Position numbers and translations under genes: made by a program. DNA of 50,295 bases from positions 1 through 50,295 of the forward strand of contig PFSJ01000026.1 of the NCBI GenBank assembly GCA_002789015.1, given 5' to 3'. Source of the DNA: a candidate division WWE3 bacterium CG_4_9_14_0_2_um_filter_35_11. Lineage in GTDB: Bacteria > Patescibacteriota > WWE3 > 2-01-FULL-39-13. How positions within the stretch are numbered: the stretch's first letter is position 1; the number at the start of each line of letters is the position of its first letter. Positions 22,755-33,153 of this stretch are shown here, in pieces. The notes under the pieces were generated by a model, which saw nothing but the letters and a program-made list of their open reading frames with translations, did not search any database and was not told the DNA's origin.

Positions 22755-23163
22755 GGATAGAATCTTTATAGATACAAACGTTTTTATAAGTGTATTTAAT
22801 CTCGATTCTACATTTTTTAAACAGGCCTCAAATTTGATTAATATGCTTGATACTAAAAATAAAATTGGAATTGTTACTCCTTATGTCATTAACGAAGCCC
22901 ATTACTTTTTCTTAAGAAAGCATGGTCAAGAAATTGCATTCAGACTTTGTAAAGATATTTTGAAAATGAAGCGGATAGCATTAATTGATTTAGAATTGAT
23001 CTCAACTGACGTGATTGATATCCTTAGCTTGGCAAAAAAATATAATCTTAAAACATTCGATTCCTATCACGCATATTACTGCAAAAAGCTAGGCATTAAA
23101 AAAATCGCAACATTCGATAGTGACTTTAAAAAAATAAAATGGTTGAAGGTGGTTGGATCGTAA
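22747..23163 (+). CDS. PIN-domain toxin inside the mur operon (VapC-like)
   Basis: A 138-aa PIN RNase: FIDTNVFISVF with the first Asp, TPYVINEAHYF with the Glu, TFDSYHAYYCKKL with the third acidic residue and IATFDSDFKKI with the last. Family members cleave tRNA or rRNA. The gene overlaps its antitoxin by 8 bp and ends 11 nt before the likely murF start, with no room for a terminator. Together with its antitoxin it sits between two essential cell-wall genes. Confidence 0.85.
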   Translation: MNEDRIFIDTNVFISVFNLDSTFFKQASNLINMLDTKNKIGIVTPYVINEAHYFFLRKHGQEIAFRLCKDILKMKRIALIDLELISTDVIDILSLAKKYNLKTFDSYHAYYCKKLGIKKIATFDSDFKKIKWLKVVGS

Positions 23164-23174
23164 TATCTAACAAA

Positions 23175-24449
23175 ATGAAAAATAAATTAAACGATTATCG
23201 CCGTGTGTCTATAGATTCTCGTCTTGTAAAGCCCGGTGATTATTTTGTCCCAGTTGTCGGTGAGACTTCCAATGGCCATGATTATATTGATTCGGCAATT
23301 AAAAACGGTGCTGTAGGTGTAATCGAAGAACAAGAGTTGTATGAAATTGCTTCCGAGAAACTTGCAATTATTAATCCCAAAGTTATTGCGATTACCGGTT
23401 CGGTTGGGAAAACGACAATGCGAAATTTTCTTTCAACTATTCTTTCTGAAAAATATAAGGTTTGTGTTGGCTCATTAAATACGAAGCTAGGGCTTGCTGT
23501 AAATATTGTGAACAGCCTTAAGGATACCGACGAAGTATTTGTTGCCGAAGCAGGCATGGACCGTGCTGGTGAGCTTTTGGAAACAGGTAATTTTATAAAA
23601 CCAGAATATGCAGTAATAACAAATATAAGTCAAAGCCATATGGCAAAACTCGGTTCTTTAGAAGCTATTAAACGCGCAAAAGCTGAACTACTTGAAACGA
23701 TAACCTTAGGAGGGAAAGCTTTTTTAAATTGGGATTCAGAAAATGTTCGCGATATTATTGGCTTTGTGCCAGAAAATGTTGAAATAATAAAGTATTCATT
23801 AGAAAACTTGGAAAGCGAAATCGATTTGAAAAATCTTAAACTTAATTTTATAGTAGGACCTAATTATTTAAACGCAATTGGAGCGATCTTAATATGCATG
23901 AAACTTGGTTTATCAGTCGAAGAAACTATAGGAGGATTAGAAAAAATAAAACCAGAAAAAGGTCGTTTGAATATTTTAAAAGGAATTAACAACTCCACTA
24001 TCATTGATGATACATACAATGCATCACCTGTTTCGATGATTGCAGGTATAAAAGCTACTTCTGATTATTATTCAAAATCTAATTTAAATGGTAGAAAAAT
24101 TGCAGTGATTGGTGGGATGCTTGAGCTTGGATTATACGAAGATGAAGGACATAAAGTTAGCGGAGAAGAGATTTTGAAAGAAGGTTTCTCTGAGGTTGTT
24201 TTAGTAGGTGAGTTGGCGAAAAAGTATTGTATAAAAGATACTCCTGGAGTCATTGTCTTTGCGTGCCTTGATGTTGTATCTGCGATAGAAATTATTAAAA
24301 ATAAAATAAAGCCAAAGGAAGGTGATATTATTCTTGTAAAGGCTTCGCAAGGAATCCGTTTAGAAAAAGTTGTAAAAGAGATTTTGCTTGATACGTCTTT
24401 AGCCCAGAGTCTATTAGTTCGCCAGGATGAAAGGTGGAACTCCAAATGA
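23175..24449 (+). CDS. murF: UDP-MurNAc-tripeptide--D-Ala-D-Ala ligase MurF
   Basis: A 424-aa ligase that adds D-Ala-D-Ala to the UDP-MurNAc-tripeptide. It has VSIDSRLVKPGDYFVPVVGE, the P-loop AITGSVGKTTM, EAGMDRAGELLE, TNISQSHM, and the C-terminal IIDDTYNASPVSM, VIGGMLELG and LVKASQGIRLE motifs typical of MurF. TAATAT (23161-23166) ends 8 nt before ATG 23175, so I prefer this start to ATG 23139 inside the toxin gene. This also suggests an internal promoter that would keep murF expressed independently of the TA pair. The stop overlaps mraY (ATGA). Confidence 0.92.
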   Translation: MKNKLNDYRRVSIDSRLVKPGDYFVPVVGETSNGHDYIDSAIKNGAVGVIEEQELYEIASEKLAIINPKVIAITGSVGKTTMRNFLSTILSEKYKVCVGSLNTKLGLAVNIVNSLKDTDEVFVAEAGMDRAGELLETGNFIKPEYAVITNISQSHMAKLGSLEAIKRAKAELLETITLGGKAFLNWDSENVRDIIGFVPENVEIIKYSLENLESEIDLKNLKLNFIVGPNYLNAIGAILICMKLGLSVEETIGGLEKIKPEKGRLNILKGINNSTIIDDTYNASPVSMIAGIKATSDYYSKSNLNGRKIAVIGGMLELGLYEDEGHKVSGEEILKEGFSEVVLVGELAKKYCIKDTPGVIVFACLDVVSAIEIIKNKIKPKEGDIILVKASQGIRLEKVVKEILLDTSLAQSLLVRQDERWNSK

Positions 24450-25549
24450 TTGATTATGTTCTTACAATTTTAGCTTCGTTTTTTTTGAGTTTTGCAATTA
24501 CTCTTCCATTTATAAATCTTTTGTATAAGTTTAATATCAGGCGTATTTCTAAACTTGATTTAGAAAAGCTTCTTCCAGGGCGAACAATTAAAATGGGAAC
24601 TCCTGTTATGGGGGGGGCTGTAATAATCTTTTCCACAATCGTGGTGTCGCTTTTTCTTTTGAATGATTGGAATTATTTGCCAATGATTATTTTGGTTTTA
24701 ATTTTTGGCGCAATTTTTGGTGGAATTGATGAATATGTAAATACCTTAGGCAGAACTTTTTTGGCGTTAAGGATAAGCCAAAGCACAGATAAAGTTGTTA
24801 GAAGCTTTTTCCCAACAAATGGAATTTTCAATCACATAAAAAAAACTTTGCTTGTTCCCTGGAAACTTTTTGAAGAAACCTTAAGAATCATGGGCGGGGA
24901 ACAGCGTGGCCTTAAAAATCATTATAAATTCTTAATGTATTTATCTGTTGCGATTATTCCGATTATTTATATGGAAGCAAATTCTCATGTTACATCGCTT
25001 TATCTTCCATATCTTGGATCATTTGAGCTTGGGTATTTCTACTATATCTTCCTAGCATTTTTGCTTTTTGGATTTGGAACAGCTTTAGGCATAACTGATG
25101 GTATGGATGGACTTTCCGCGGGAACTCACTCTGTTGCCTTTTTGTGCTATGGAATTTTAGCCAGCTACCTTGGTTATACTGAAGTTGCAACGCTTTCATT
25201 TATATTGCTTGGAACTGAACTCGCGTTTTTATATTTCAACATTAATCCCGCAAGGTTTGAAATGTCCGATGTCGGAACATTGCCAATTGGTATGGTAATG
25301 GTTCTAATTGCTTCTTTAATTCATAGAGAGGCCACATTACTTCTGATCGGAGGTGTTTTTGTGATTGAAATACTCTCGAGTGTTTCTCAACAGTTGGCTG
25401 TGAGATTTTTCAAAAAAAGACTATTTCTTGTTGCGCCAATTCATCATCACTTTGAAAAACTTGGATGGCCGGAAACAAAGGTGACTATGAGGTTTTGGAT
25501 AATTAGTATTATATTGGGTTTATTAGGCCTTGCACTTGGTTTATCTTAA
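24446..25549 (+). CDS. mraY: Phospho-N-acetylmuramoyl-pentapeptide transferase MraY
   Basis: A 367-aa polytopic enzyme of about ten helices that moves phospho-MurNAc-pentapeptide to undecaprenyl phosphate, giving lipid I. The family signatures are present but drifted. The first acidic motif, usually DD, reads G-G-I-D95-E96-Y-V-N. The second is ITDGMDGLSAG, the third SDVGTLPIG, and the APIHHHFEKLGWPETKVTMRFW segment is intact. A run of eight G codes for M-G-G-A near residue 55. I use ATG 24446, which overlaps the murF stop, not the ATG four codons upstream. No murG or ftsW follows here. Confidence 0.9.
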   Translation: MIDYVLTILASFFLSFAITLPFINLLYKFNIRRISKLDLEKLLPGRTIKMGTPVMGGAVIIFSTIVVSLFLLNDWNYLPMIILVLIFGAIFGGIDEYVNTLGRTFLALRISQSTDKVVRSFFPTNGIFNHIKKTLLVPWKLFEETLRIMGGEQRGLKNHYKFLMYLSVAIIPIIYMEANSHVTSLYLPYLGSFELGYFYYIFLAFLLFGFGTALGITDGMDGLSAGTHSVAFLCYGILASYLGYTEVATLSFILLGTELAFLYFNINPARFEMSDVGTLPIGMVMVLIASLIHREATLLLIGGVFVIEILSSVSQQLAVRFFKKRLFLVAPIHHHFEKLGWPETKVTMRFWIISIILGLLGLALGLS

Positions 25550-25623
25550 GGCCTGGTGCTTGCTCTTACGTTTATGATAAGGTAGAATCTCTCGCATAGC
25601 CAAAAAATTGCGTATTTTGTGTA

Positions 25624-25652
25624 TTGCACTAATAGAATCAATTTGTTATATT
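25624..25652 (+). promoter_or_regulatory. Promoter of the rpoB-rpoC-rpsL-rpsG operon
   Basis: TTGCAC (25624-25629), a 17-nt spacer and TATATT (25647-25652). Transcription would start near 25659, leaving a leader of about 64 nt. AAGGA at 25708-25712 lies 10 nt before the rpoB ATG and is a usable ribosome binding site. Confidence 0.65.
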
Positions 25653-25722
25653 TGCACTCGCGAAGAGAGGGTTTGCTTGTTTACTTGCATTAATATTCGG
25701 ATTTAATAAGGAAAACACTTTA

Positions 25723-28700
25723 ATGAGAATTGCTTTCTCAAAACAAAACATAGAATTCCCCCTGCCGAATCCAATAGAGGTTCAACTTAATTCATTCAAT
25801 TGGCTGATTGGTCAAGGCGTGAAGGAAACTCTAGAAGAAGTTGGCGACATACATGATAACACCGGACGTGGGTGGGTTCTTTCATTTTCAGACCCAAGAA
25901 TTGATAAACCAAACAGAACTCCGGAAGAAGCTAAGTCAATGGGCCTTACTTATGACGCTCCATGGTATATAACAGCAACCATTTCTAAAATTGGGACAAA
26001 ACAAGAAAAAAGAAAAGAAATCTACATGGGCGATTTTCCAATGATGACTGATGATGGAATTTTCGTTTCTAATGGTGTTTCAAAAGTTATTATTAATCAG
26101 CTGTCTAGGTCACAAGGTGTGTTTTTCGGCATCGACATTGATCCTATTACAGGTTTAAGACTTCCGAATGCAAAGATTTTGCCTAAAACAGGTGTTTGGA
26201 TTGATTTTGAAACGAGCAAATATGGGGTTATGTATGTCAGGATTGATAGAAAGCGAAAAATAGCAGCAACAACTTTGTTAAGAGTTTTTGGTTTAGAAAC
26301 AGATAAAGACATTCTTAATGTTTTTAGCGATTACGTCGAAGAGCCGATAGGCTCTTTCATATCAAAAACTCTCGAAAAAGATGTTACAACAAACTACGAA
26401 GAAGCCGTACTGGAAATTTATAAAAAAATGAGACCAGGCGAGCCTGTTGTTTTGGAAGGTGCAAAATCCTTGGTTGATAATATGTTCTTTAATTTAAGAA
26501 GATATAGTCTTGGAGATGTCGGAAGATTCAAACTTAACATGAAACTTAAGGTTGACACCCCAAATGAAGAAAAATATTTTGGGTTGCAGCAATCAGATAT
26601 TGTCGAAATTATAAAATACCTAATTCATTTAGCTAAAAAAGACGAAGGATATGCAGATGATGATATTGATAGTCTTTCAAATAGAAGATTAAGATCTGTT
26701 GGCGAATTGATTCAAGCTGAAATGAGATACGGATTTTATCAATTAGAAAGACTAGCTCGTGAAAAAATGGCTTTACAACCAAGGGAAGTTTTGCCAGATC
26801 CTTCTGTCTTAATTTCTCCAAGACCAGTTTCGGCAAGAATAGTTTCGTTTTTGTCTTCTGGCCAACTTTCACAACTTTTAGGTGAATATAATCCTTTGGA
26901 TTCCTTAGATCATAAAAGAAGGCTTAGCGTTATGGGCAAAGGTGGACTTACGAAGGAAAGAGCAAGTTATGCAGTTAGAGACGCTCATCCAACTCACTAT
27001 GGAAAAATTGATGCTATCAGGAGTCCTGAAGGTCAGAATATTGGTCTTGTTACCTATCTAGCACTATATGCCAAAGTAAACAAATATGGATTTATAGAAA
27101 CTCCATATGCAAAATTAACGAAAGATAAATCTGGAATGATGAAGGTAACTTCACAGGTTGATTATCTCGCGGCTTATGATGAAGAACACACAAACATAAT
27201 CGGTGGTGACGTTATTGTAGATGAAAATGGTTTTATTTCCGAAAAACGTGTCCCAATTAGACGTGGTTTAGATTTCTTTATTGGGTTTGCAACTGATGCA
27301 GAATATATTGAAGTCGCACCTCAACAAATACTGGGAGTTTCAACAGGTCTTATTCCATTTATTGGAAATAATGATGTTGCTCGTGCTTTAATTACGGCTC
27401 AACAATCATCTCAGGCCGTTCCTTTAGTAAAAGCAGAAGAACCTATAATAGGAACAGGACTTGAAGGTTACATCGCTGATCAAGCTGGACTTACTGTTCG
27501 TGCAGAAGAAGATGGTGTTGCTGAATACGTAGATTCAAACAAAATAATTATCAAAGAAGGTCGTAAATCTCATGAATATAAGTTGGTGAAGTTTTCTCAA
27601 TCAAATATGGATTCGAGTTATTCTCAAAATCCAGTTGTAAATGTTGGCACAAAAATTAAAAAGGGCGACTTATTGGCCGAGGGTCCTTCATCTAGTAATG
27701 GAGAATTAGCACTTGGAACAAATCTTAGAGTTGCATATATGAGTTATGATGGATTCAACTACGAAGACGCTTTTATTTTATCTGATCGTGTAGTTAAAGA
27801 AGACGTCTTGTCTTCAATAAATATATCTGATTATACGATTCAGGTTATGGATACAAAGCTTGGTCCTGAAGAATTAACAAATGATATTCCTAATGTTTCA
27901 GAAGATTCTTTGAGGAATTTAGATACAGACGGTATTGTCATTATTGGTTCACAAGTTAAATCAGGCGATATTCTCGTAGGCAAAATTGCACCAAAAGGAC
28001 AGTCTGAACTTTCTGCTGAAGAAAGATTATTAAGAGCTGTTTTTGGTGAAAGAGTAAAAGAAGTAAAAGATAACTCATTAAGGTTGCCACATGGTAGATC
28101 AGGGGTTGTTATCGATGTAAAAGTCATGACTCCCCACGATAAAGAACAAATGTCAAAAGGTGTGTTAAGAGAAGTAAATGTTAAGGTTGCGGAATTTAGA
28201 AAAATCACAATTGGAGATAAACTTTCAAATAGGCACGGTCAAAAAGGAGTTATCGCAAAGATAGTTCCAGAAGCTGATATGCCATATTTGGCAGATGGAA
28301 CATCTGTTGATGTTATCGTTTCACCAGCTTCTATTCTTGGACGTATGAATATTGGAAACATTCTAGAATCACATCTAGGTTGGGTTGGTTACAAAACTGG
28401 AAATAAATACGCAATGCCTCCTTTTAGAAAAGTTGAAGTTGAAACAATTGCTGAGGAACTTAAAAAAGCTGGACTTCCAGAGTCTGGTAAAACAACATTA
28501 TTCGATGGACGAACTGGAGAGCCATTTGATCATGATGTGACTGTTGGTTCAATTTACATTTATAAATTGCATCATATGGCTGAAGAAAAAATTCATGCTA
28601 GATCAACAGGACCATATTCTTTGATTACTCAACAACCATTGGGTGGAAAGGCCCAATTTGGAGGCCAAAGGTTCGGGGAAATGGAAGTTTGGGCACTTGA

Positions 28701-29016
28701 AGGTTATGGAGCTTCCAATCTTTTGCATGAAATGTTGACAATTAAATCTGACGACATTAAGGGAAGATATGTTGCATTCCAATCAATTATTAAGGGATTG
28801 CCAATTCCTGACTCTCATGTTCCAGAATCATTTAAACTTTTGGTTAGGCAATTAAATGGTTTAATGATGGCAATAACTCCAATTGGAAGATCAGCTTCAG
28901 TTGAAGAAGAGGTGGAAACGCCAGTCGTTCTTGATTCAGAAGATGAAATAATCGAAAGACCTAGCGACACTGATAAACCAGACACAGTAGAAGTTGATAG
29001 TTCAGAAAAAGAATAA
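25723..29016 (+). CDS. rpoB: DNA-directed RNA polymerase subunit beta
   Basis: A 1097-aa beta subunit, within the usual range for compact genomes. Seen in order: the N-terminal lobe with FPMMTDDGIFVSNGVSKVIINQL, the rifampicin region (QLSQLLGEYNPLDSLDHKRRL), AHPTHYGKIDAIRSPEGQNIGL, the active-site DKLSNRHGQKGVIAKIV, and the C-terminal clamp GGKAQFGGQRFGEMEVWALEGYG. In the rifampicin region the position of E. coli Asp516 is Gly, which could lower rifampicin binding (inference). The protein ends in a Glu/Asp-rich tail of about 40 residues. rpoC begins 6 nt later. Confidence 0.97.
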   Translation: MRIAFSKQNIEFPLPNPIEVQLNSFNWLIGQGVKETLEEVGDIHDNTGRGWVLSFSDPRIDKPNRTPEEAKSMGLTYDAPWYITATISKIGTKQEKRKEIYMGDFPMMTDDGIFVSNGVSKVIINQLSRSQGVFFGIDIDPITGLRLPNAKILPKTGVWIDFETSKYGVMYVRIDRKRKIAATTLLRVFGLETDKDILNVFSDYVEEPIGSFISKTLEKDVTTNYEEAVLEIYKKMRPGEPVVLEGAKSLVDNMFFNLRRYSLGDVGRFKLNMKLKVDTPNEEKYFGLQQSDIVEIIKYLIHLAKKDEGYADDDIDSLSNRRLRSVGELIQAEMRYGFYQLERLAREKMALQPREVLPDPSVLISPRPVSARIVSFLSSGQLSQLLGEYNPLDSLDHKRRLSVMGKGGLTKERASYAVRDAHPTHYGKIDAIRSPEGQNIGLVTYLALYAKVNKYGFIETPYAKLTKDKSGMMKVTSQVDYLAAYDEEHTNIIGGDVIVDENGFISEKRVPIRRGLDFFIGFATDAEYIEVAPQQILGVSTGLIPFIGNNDVARALITAQQSSQAVPLVKAEEPIIGTGLEGYIADQAGLTVRAEEDGVAEYVDSNKIIIKEGRKSHEYKLVKFSQSNMDSSYSQNPVVNVGTKIKKGDLLAEGPSSSNGELALGTNLRVAYMSYDGFNYEDAFILSDRVVKEDVLSSINISDYTIQVMDTKLGPEELTNDIPNVSEDSLRNLDTDGIVIIGSQVKSGDILVGKIAPKGQSELSAEERLLRAVFGERVKEVKDNSLRLPHGRSGVVIDVKVMTPHDKEQMSKGVLREVNVKVAEFRKITIGDKLSNRHGQKGVIAKIVPEADMPYLADGTSVDVIVSPASILGRMNIGNILESHLGWVGYKTGNKYAMPPFRKVEVETIAEELKKAGLPESGKTTLFDGRTGEPFDHDVTVGSIYIYKLHHMAEEKIHARSTGPYSLITQQPLGGKAQFGGQRFGEMEVWALEGYGASNLLHEMLTIKSDDIKGRYVAFQSIIKGLPIPDSHVPESFKLLVRQLNGLMMAITPIGRSASVEEEVETPVVLDSEDEIIERPSDTDKPDTVEVDSSEKE

Positions 29017-29022
29017 ATTATT

Positions 29023-32000
29023 ATGGAAGATCTAAATAAATTAAGAGATATCGATGCTTTAAAAATTACATTGGCATCTTCAGATGATGTATTGTCATGG
29101 TCCTACGGTGAGGTTACGAAACCAGAGACTATTAACTATCGTACTTTTAAGCCAGAGAAAGATGGTTTATTTTGCGAAAAAATATTTGGACCTGTAAAAG
29201 ATTACGAATGTTATTGCGGAAAATATAAAAGAATAAGATATAAAGGTGTTGTTTGTGACAGGTGTGGTGTTCAAGTAACAACTTCAAAAGTAAGAAGAGA
29301 AAGAATGGGCCACATAAAGCTTGCTTCACCTGTTGCTCACGTTTGGTTTTTCAAAAATATTCCTTCTGTTCTAGCTAATGTTTTGGGGATTGCTCCAAGA
29401 AGCTTAGAACTTGTCATTTATTTTTCATCTTTTATAGTTACGGAAATTGACCAAGAGGCAAAAGAAGGGGTTTTTGAACAATTCGAAGACAAAATTCTTG
29501 AAGCAAGGAATTTGGTTCATGAAGAAATTGAAGCAAAGATAAAAGTCACCTTAGAAGAAGCAGAAGGAAAAGTTTCATCTCTTGATTCAAGGCCTCAAGA
29601 TAAATGGGAGAAAACATTATTAGATAAGGCAGAAAAAATAAGACAAAAAGTTAACGAAAAAGTAGCAGAAATAAGAGAAAAAGAAGTCGAAGAACAAGAG
29701 AAGGCAGAGTTAGAACTTAAAAAGATAGAGAAGAAATTACATGAGGTTGAACTGTATACTGTTATGACTGACAAAGAATACATTTCTTTGGAAGAATACC
29801 TTGATGAATTTTGCGAAGTTTCAATCGGAGCTGAAGCAATTCAAAAAATATTAGCTGAACTTGATATACACAAAGTGGCTACTGATTTAAGAGAAGAGCT
29901 TTTGCATGCGAAGTCAACAAAGGCTGAAAAAATCAAAAAGAGATTAAAAACAATCGATAGTTTTATAAAAGGCGGAGTGAATCCTTACTCTACGATAATC
30001 TCATATTTGCCGGTTATTCCACCAGATCTTAGACCCATGGTTCAATTAGAAGGTGGAAGATTTGCAACTTCTGATTTGAATGATCTTTATAGAAGAATCA
30101 TTAATAGAAATAATAGGTTAAAAAGGTTGATGGAACTTGGTGCTCCTGAAATTATTGTTCGAAATGAAAAAAGAATGTTGCAAGAAGCAGTTGACGCATT
30201 AATTGATGCTTCAAAAGTAAGAAAATCAAGAACAAGAGATAGAAAAACTTATAGGTCTTTAGCTGATTCTATAAAAGGAAAGCAAGGACATTTTAGATCC
30301 AACCTTTTGGGTAAACGCGTTGACTATTCTGGTCGTGCAGTTATTGTCGCTGGTCCTAATTTAAAGCTTGATGAATGTGGTTTACCAACCGAGATGGCTT
30401 TAGAATTATTTAAGCCGTTTTTAATCAGGGAACTTATGGAAAGAGGTTTTGCTCCTAATATGAAAACCGCTAAATCGGTATTAGAAGAAAAACCAGGAGA
30501 GGTATATTCGATATTAGAAGAACTTGTATCGAAAAGACCTGTTCTTTTAAATCGTGCACCTACATTACATAGATTAAGTATTCAAGCATTTTGGCCAAAA
30601 TTGACAGATGGGAAAGCTATTCAGCTGCATCCTGTCGTTTGTGCAGGTTTTAACGCTGATTTTGATGGAGATCAAATGGCTGTTCATCTTCCACTTTCAG
30701 AAAGAGCGGTGAATGAAGCAAAAGACTTAATGCTTGCAAGCCACAACTTATTAAAACCCGCAGATGGTTCAGTCGTGACTATTCCATCAAAAGAAATGGT
30801 ATTAGGTCTTTATTACATGACGACAGTTGATAAAGGACTTCCAGAATCAAAGACAATCTTTGCAGATAAAGAAGAAGTTTTAAGAGCTTATGGTAATAAG
30901 TCCGTGAATTTAAGACAAAAGATTAAGGTTATGATTTCCGGGGAAATTGTTGAGACAACGGTAGGATTTGTGATATTGAATAAAGTTATTCCTTCTGAAT
31001 TCGGATATTTTAATAAGCTACTCGGAAAATCGGGCGTTAAAAACCTTGTTCAAGATTCATTAGATATTGCAGGAATATCAAAAACAGTCAAGTTGATTGA
31101 TGATCTGAAATATTACGGATTTAGGTTTTCTACATTATCAGGTATTTCTTTATCAATTTTTGATTGCGGGAAGCCTTCTGATATGGATGCGGTTTTGAAA
31201 TCTGCACACGGTGAAATTGCCCAGATCGAGCAGAATTATCATATGGGTTTGATAACTCAAGGCGAAATGAGCAAGATGAGCCATAAGGTATGGCAGGGAG
31301 TAACTGATCATTTTGATGAAACTATAATTGGTGCAATGGATGATGAAAATCCAGTAAAGATAATTATTGCCGCTGGTGCAGGTAAAGCTTCTCCAGCACA
31401 GATGAGACAAATTTCAGCAATAAAAGGATTAATCGCTGATCCATCTGGAAGACTTATTGATATGCCAGTTCTTGGTAATCACGCAGTTGGTATGTCTAGT
31501 TTTGATTATTTCTTAGCAGGGAGAGGTACTAGAAGAAACTACATGGATAAAGGTCTTGGAACTGCAGATGCAGGGTATTTAACAAGAAGGCTTGTTAATA
31601 TTGCCCAAGATGTAATGATTAGAACAGAAGATTGTGGTACCAAAGCAGGTAGAACAATAAGACGTGGACAAGACGTTCCTTTGCATCAATGGTATCTAAG
31701 ACTTATTGGCAGATATTCTGCTGAAGACGTGAAGTTTGGATCAAAGGTAATTATAAAAAGAGGTCAATTGATTACGAAGGCAATGGCCGAGGAAGTCAAC
31801 AACTCCAAAACTGATAGCGTTAAAATTAGGTCAGCTTTGACTTGTGATGCTATGTATGGTGTTTGTTCAAAGTGTTATGGAACAGATCTTTCAACTAACA
31901 ATGATGTTGTCGTTGGAACTGCTGTAGGTATTATCGCAGCTCAATCAATTGGGGAGCCAGGTACACAGCTTACAATGAGAACTTTCCATAGCGGTGGAAT

Positions 32001-32721
32001 TGCTGCAAAAAATATTACGCAAGGTCTTCCAAGGATTGAAGAATTATTTGAAGCTAGAAGGCCAAAATCTCAAGCGGTTATGTCCTCAATCACAGGAAAA
32101 GTTGCGATTGATCAAGGGGACGTTACAAAGATTACTATTGTTCCTACAAGTAAGGATGATGAAGAAGAAGCATATATCGTTGAGAAATCGATGGAGATTA
32201 TTGTTTCTGATGGTGATCTTGTGGTTCCAGGCACAAAATTAACAGAAGGAGCTTTGAATTTGCAAGATATGTATGAAGCTTTAGGATCTATGCTTGTACA
32301 ACTTTATGTTTTGGAAGAGGTTCAACAAGTTTATGGATCACAAGGTGTTGCGATTAATGACAAACATGTCGAAGTAATTATTAGACAAATGTTTAATAGA
32401 GTCAGGATTAAAAAACAGGGTGACACGTCACTCTTACCAGGCGATATTGTGAGCGTGTTTAAATTGATTTCTGAGAATGATGAAATAAAAGCAAAAGGTG
32501 GAACTCCAGCAGAGGCAAAACCTGTGTTATTAGGAATTTCTAAAGCTTCTAGAATGTCAGAAAGTTGGCTTGATGCCGCTTCATTCGAAGAAACTTCTGG
32601 TGTATTAACTGAAAGCGCAATTTCTGGTAAAGTTGATCATCTTATCGGACTCAAAGAAAATGTTATAATTGGTCGCAGGATTCCAGTCGGTGAGGCTGCA
32701 AGGATCGATATGATAAGGTAA
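29023..32721 (+). CDS. rpoC: DNA-directed RNA polymerase subunit beta'
   Basis: A 1232-aa beta' subunit. The N-terminal zinc ribbon (four Cys at about 63-81, [20 protein letters not shown]) is followed by an extended Glu/Lys-rich coiled coil at about 155-245. Then come the lid/rudder region, the catalytic [12 protein letters not shown] at about 543-554 binding the active-site Mg, the bridge helix and trigger loop ([23 protein letters not shown]), and the second zinc site (CGT..., [13 protein letters not shown]). The C-terminal motif [16 protein letters not shown] is intact. It forms the enzyme core with rpoB. Confidence 0.97.
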   Translation: MEDLNKLRDIDALKITLASSDDVLSWSYGEVTKPETINYRTFKPEKDGLFCEKIFGPVKDYECYCGKYKRIRYKGVVCDRCGVQVTTSKVRRERMGHIKLASPVAHVWFFKNIPSVLANVLGIAPRSLELVIYFSSFIVTEIDQEAKEGVFEQFEDKILEARNLVHEEIEAKIKVTLEEAEGKVSSLDSRPQDKWEKTLLDKAEKIRQKVNEKVAEIREKEVEEQEKAELELKKIEKKLHEVELYTVMTDKEYISLEEYLDEFCEVSIGAEAIQKILAELDIHKVATDLREELLHAKSTKAEKIKKRLKTIDSFIKGGVNPYSTIISYLPVIPPDLRPMVQLEGGRFATSDLNDLYRRIINRNNRLKRLMELGAPEIIVRNEKRMLQEAVDALIDASKVRKSRTRDRKTYRSLADSIKGKQGHFRSNLLGKRVDYSGRAVIVAGPNLKLDECGLPTEMALELFKPFLIRELMERGFAPNMKTAKSVLEEKPGEVYSILEELVSKRPVLLNRAPTLHRLSIQAFWPKLTDGKAIQLHPVVCAGFNADFDGDQMAVHLPLSERAVNEAKDLMLASHNLLKPADGSVVTIPSKEMVLGLYYMTTVDKGLPESKTIFADKEEVLRAYGNKSVNLRQKIKVMISGEIVETTVGFVILNKVIPSEFGYFNKLLGKSGVKNLVQDSLDIAGISKTVKLIDDLKYYGFRFSTLSGISLSIFDCGKPSDMDAVLKSAHGEIAQIEQNYHMGLITQGEMSKMSHKVWQGVTDHFDETIIGAMDDENPVKIIIAAGAGKASPAQMRQISAIKGLIADPSGRLIDMPVLGNHAVGMSSFDYFLAGRGTRRNYMDKGLGTADAGYLTRRLVNIAQDVMIRTEDCGTKAGRTIRRGQDVPLHQWYLRLIGRYSAEDVKFGSKVIIKRGQLITKAMAEEVNNSKTDSVKIRSALTCDAMYGVCSKCYGTDLSTNNDVVVGTAVGIIAAQSIGEPGTQLTMRTFHSGGIAAKNITQGLPRIEELFEARRPKSQAVMSSITGKVAIDQGDVTKITIVPTSKDDEEEAYIVEKSMEIIVSDGDLVVPGTKLTEGALNLQDMYEALGSMLVQLYVLEEVQQVYGSQGVAINDKHVEVIIRQMFNRVRIKKQGDTSLLPGDIVSVFKLISENDEIKAKGGTPAEAKPVLLGISKASRMSESWLDAASFEETSGVLTESAISGKVDHLIGLKENVIIGRRIPVGEAARIDMIR

Positions 32722-32726
32722 ATATT

Positions 32727-33152
32727 ATGCCAACAATAAATCAATTAGTAAGAAATAACAGAAAAAAGAGGAAGGCAAAGGTTTCGACTCCAGCTCTTTC
32801 TGTTATGTATAACACAAAAAAAAGAGAATATATAAAGACAGAATCATCTTTTAAAAGAGGGGTTTGTGTAAGTGTTAGAACAACGACTCCAAAAAAGCCA
32901 AACTCTGCTTTAAGAAAAGTTGCTAGAGTTAGGTTATCAAATAGGAGGGAAGTTACAGCTTATATTCCAGGTGAAGGTCATAATTTACAAGAGCATTCTG
33001 TTGTTTTAATTAGAGGTGGAAGAGTAAAAGATCTTCCTGGAGTTAGATATACAGTCGTTAGAGGAACTTATGACTTGCAAGGTGTTGCAAATAGAATGAA
33101 TAGCAGGTCACGTTATGGTGTCAAAAAGTCAAAGACGAAAGGGGCAGAATAA
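32727..33152 (+). CDS. rpsL: 30S ribosomal protein S12
   Basis: A 141-aa S12, part of the decoding centre. [19 protein letters not shown] and [18 protein letters not shown] are intact, including the Lys residues where streptomycin-resistance changes occur and the Asp that is beta-methylthiolated in many bacteria. The C-terminus is a basic tail. It follows rpoC by 5 nt and precedes rpsG by 1 nt. Confidence 0.97.
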   Translation: MPTINQLVRNNRKKRKAKVSTPALSVMYNTKKREYIKTESSFKRGVCVSVRTTTPKKPNSALRKVARVRLSNRREVTAYIPGEGHNLQEHSVVLIRGGRVKDLPGVRYTVVRGTYDLQGVANRMNSRSRYGVKKSKTKGAE

Positions 33153-33153
33153 T

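Noticed and set aside
21061-24449. Possible use of TGA as a sense codon, as in Gracilibacteria.
   Set aside because: TGA ends murD, murE and murF at the expected protein lengths and is not found in frame within conserved genes, so code 11 applies.
24610-24617. A G8 run inside mraY as a phase-variable tract.
   Set aside because: It codes for the Met-Gly-Gly-Ala segment normally conserved in MraY, in an essential gene; switching is unlikely.
25550-25722. The gap before rpoB as a possible tRNA or small RNA gene.
   Set aside because: No cloverleaf or stable fold is visible; a good promoter and leader explain it.
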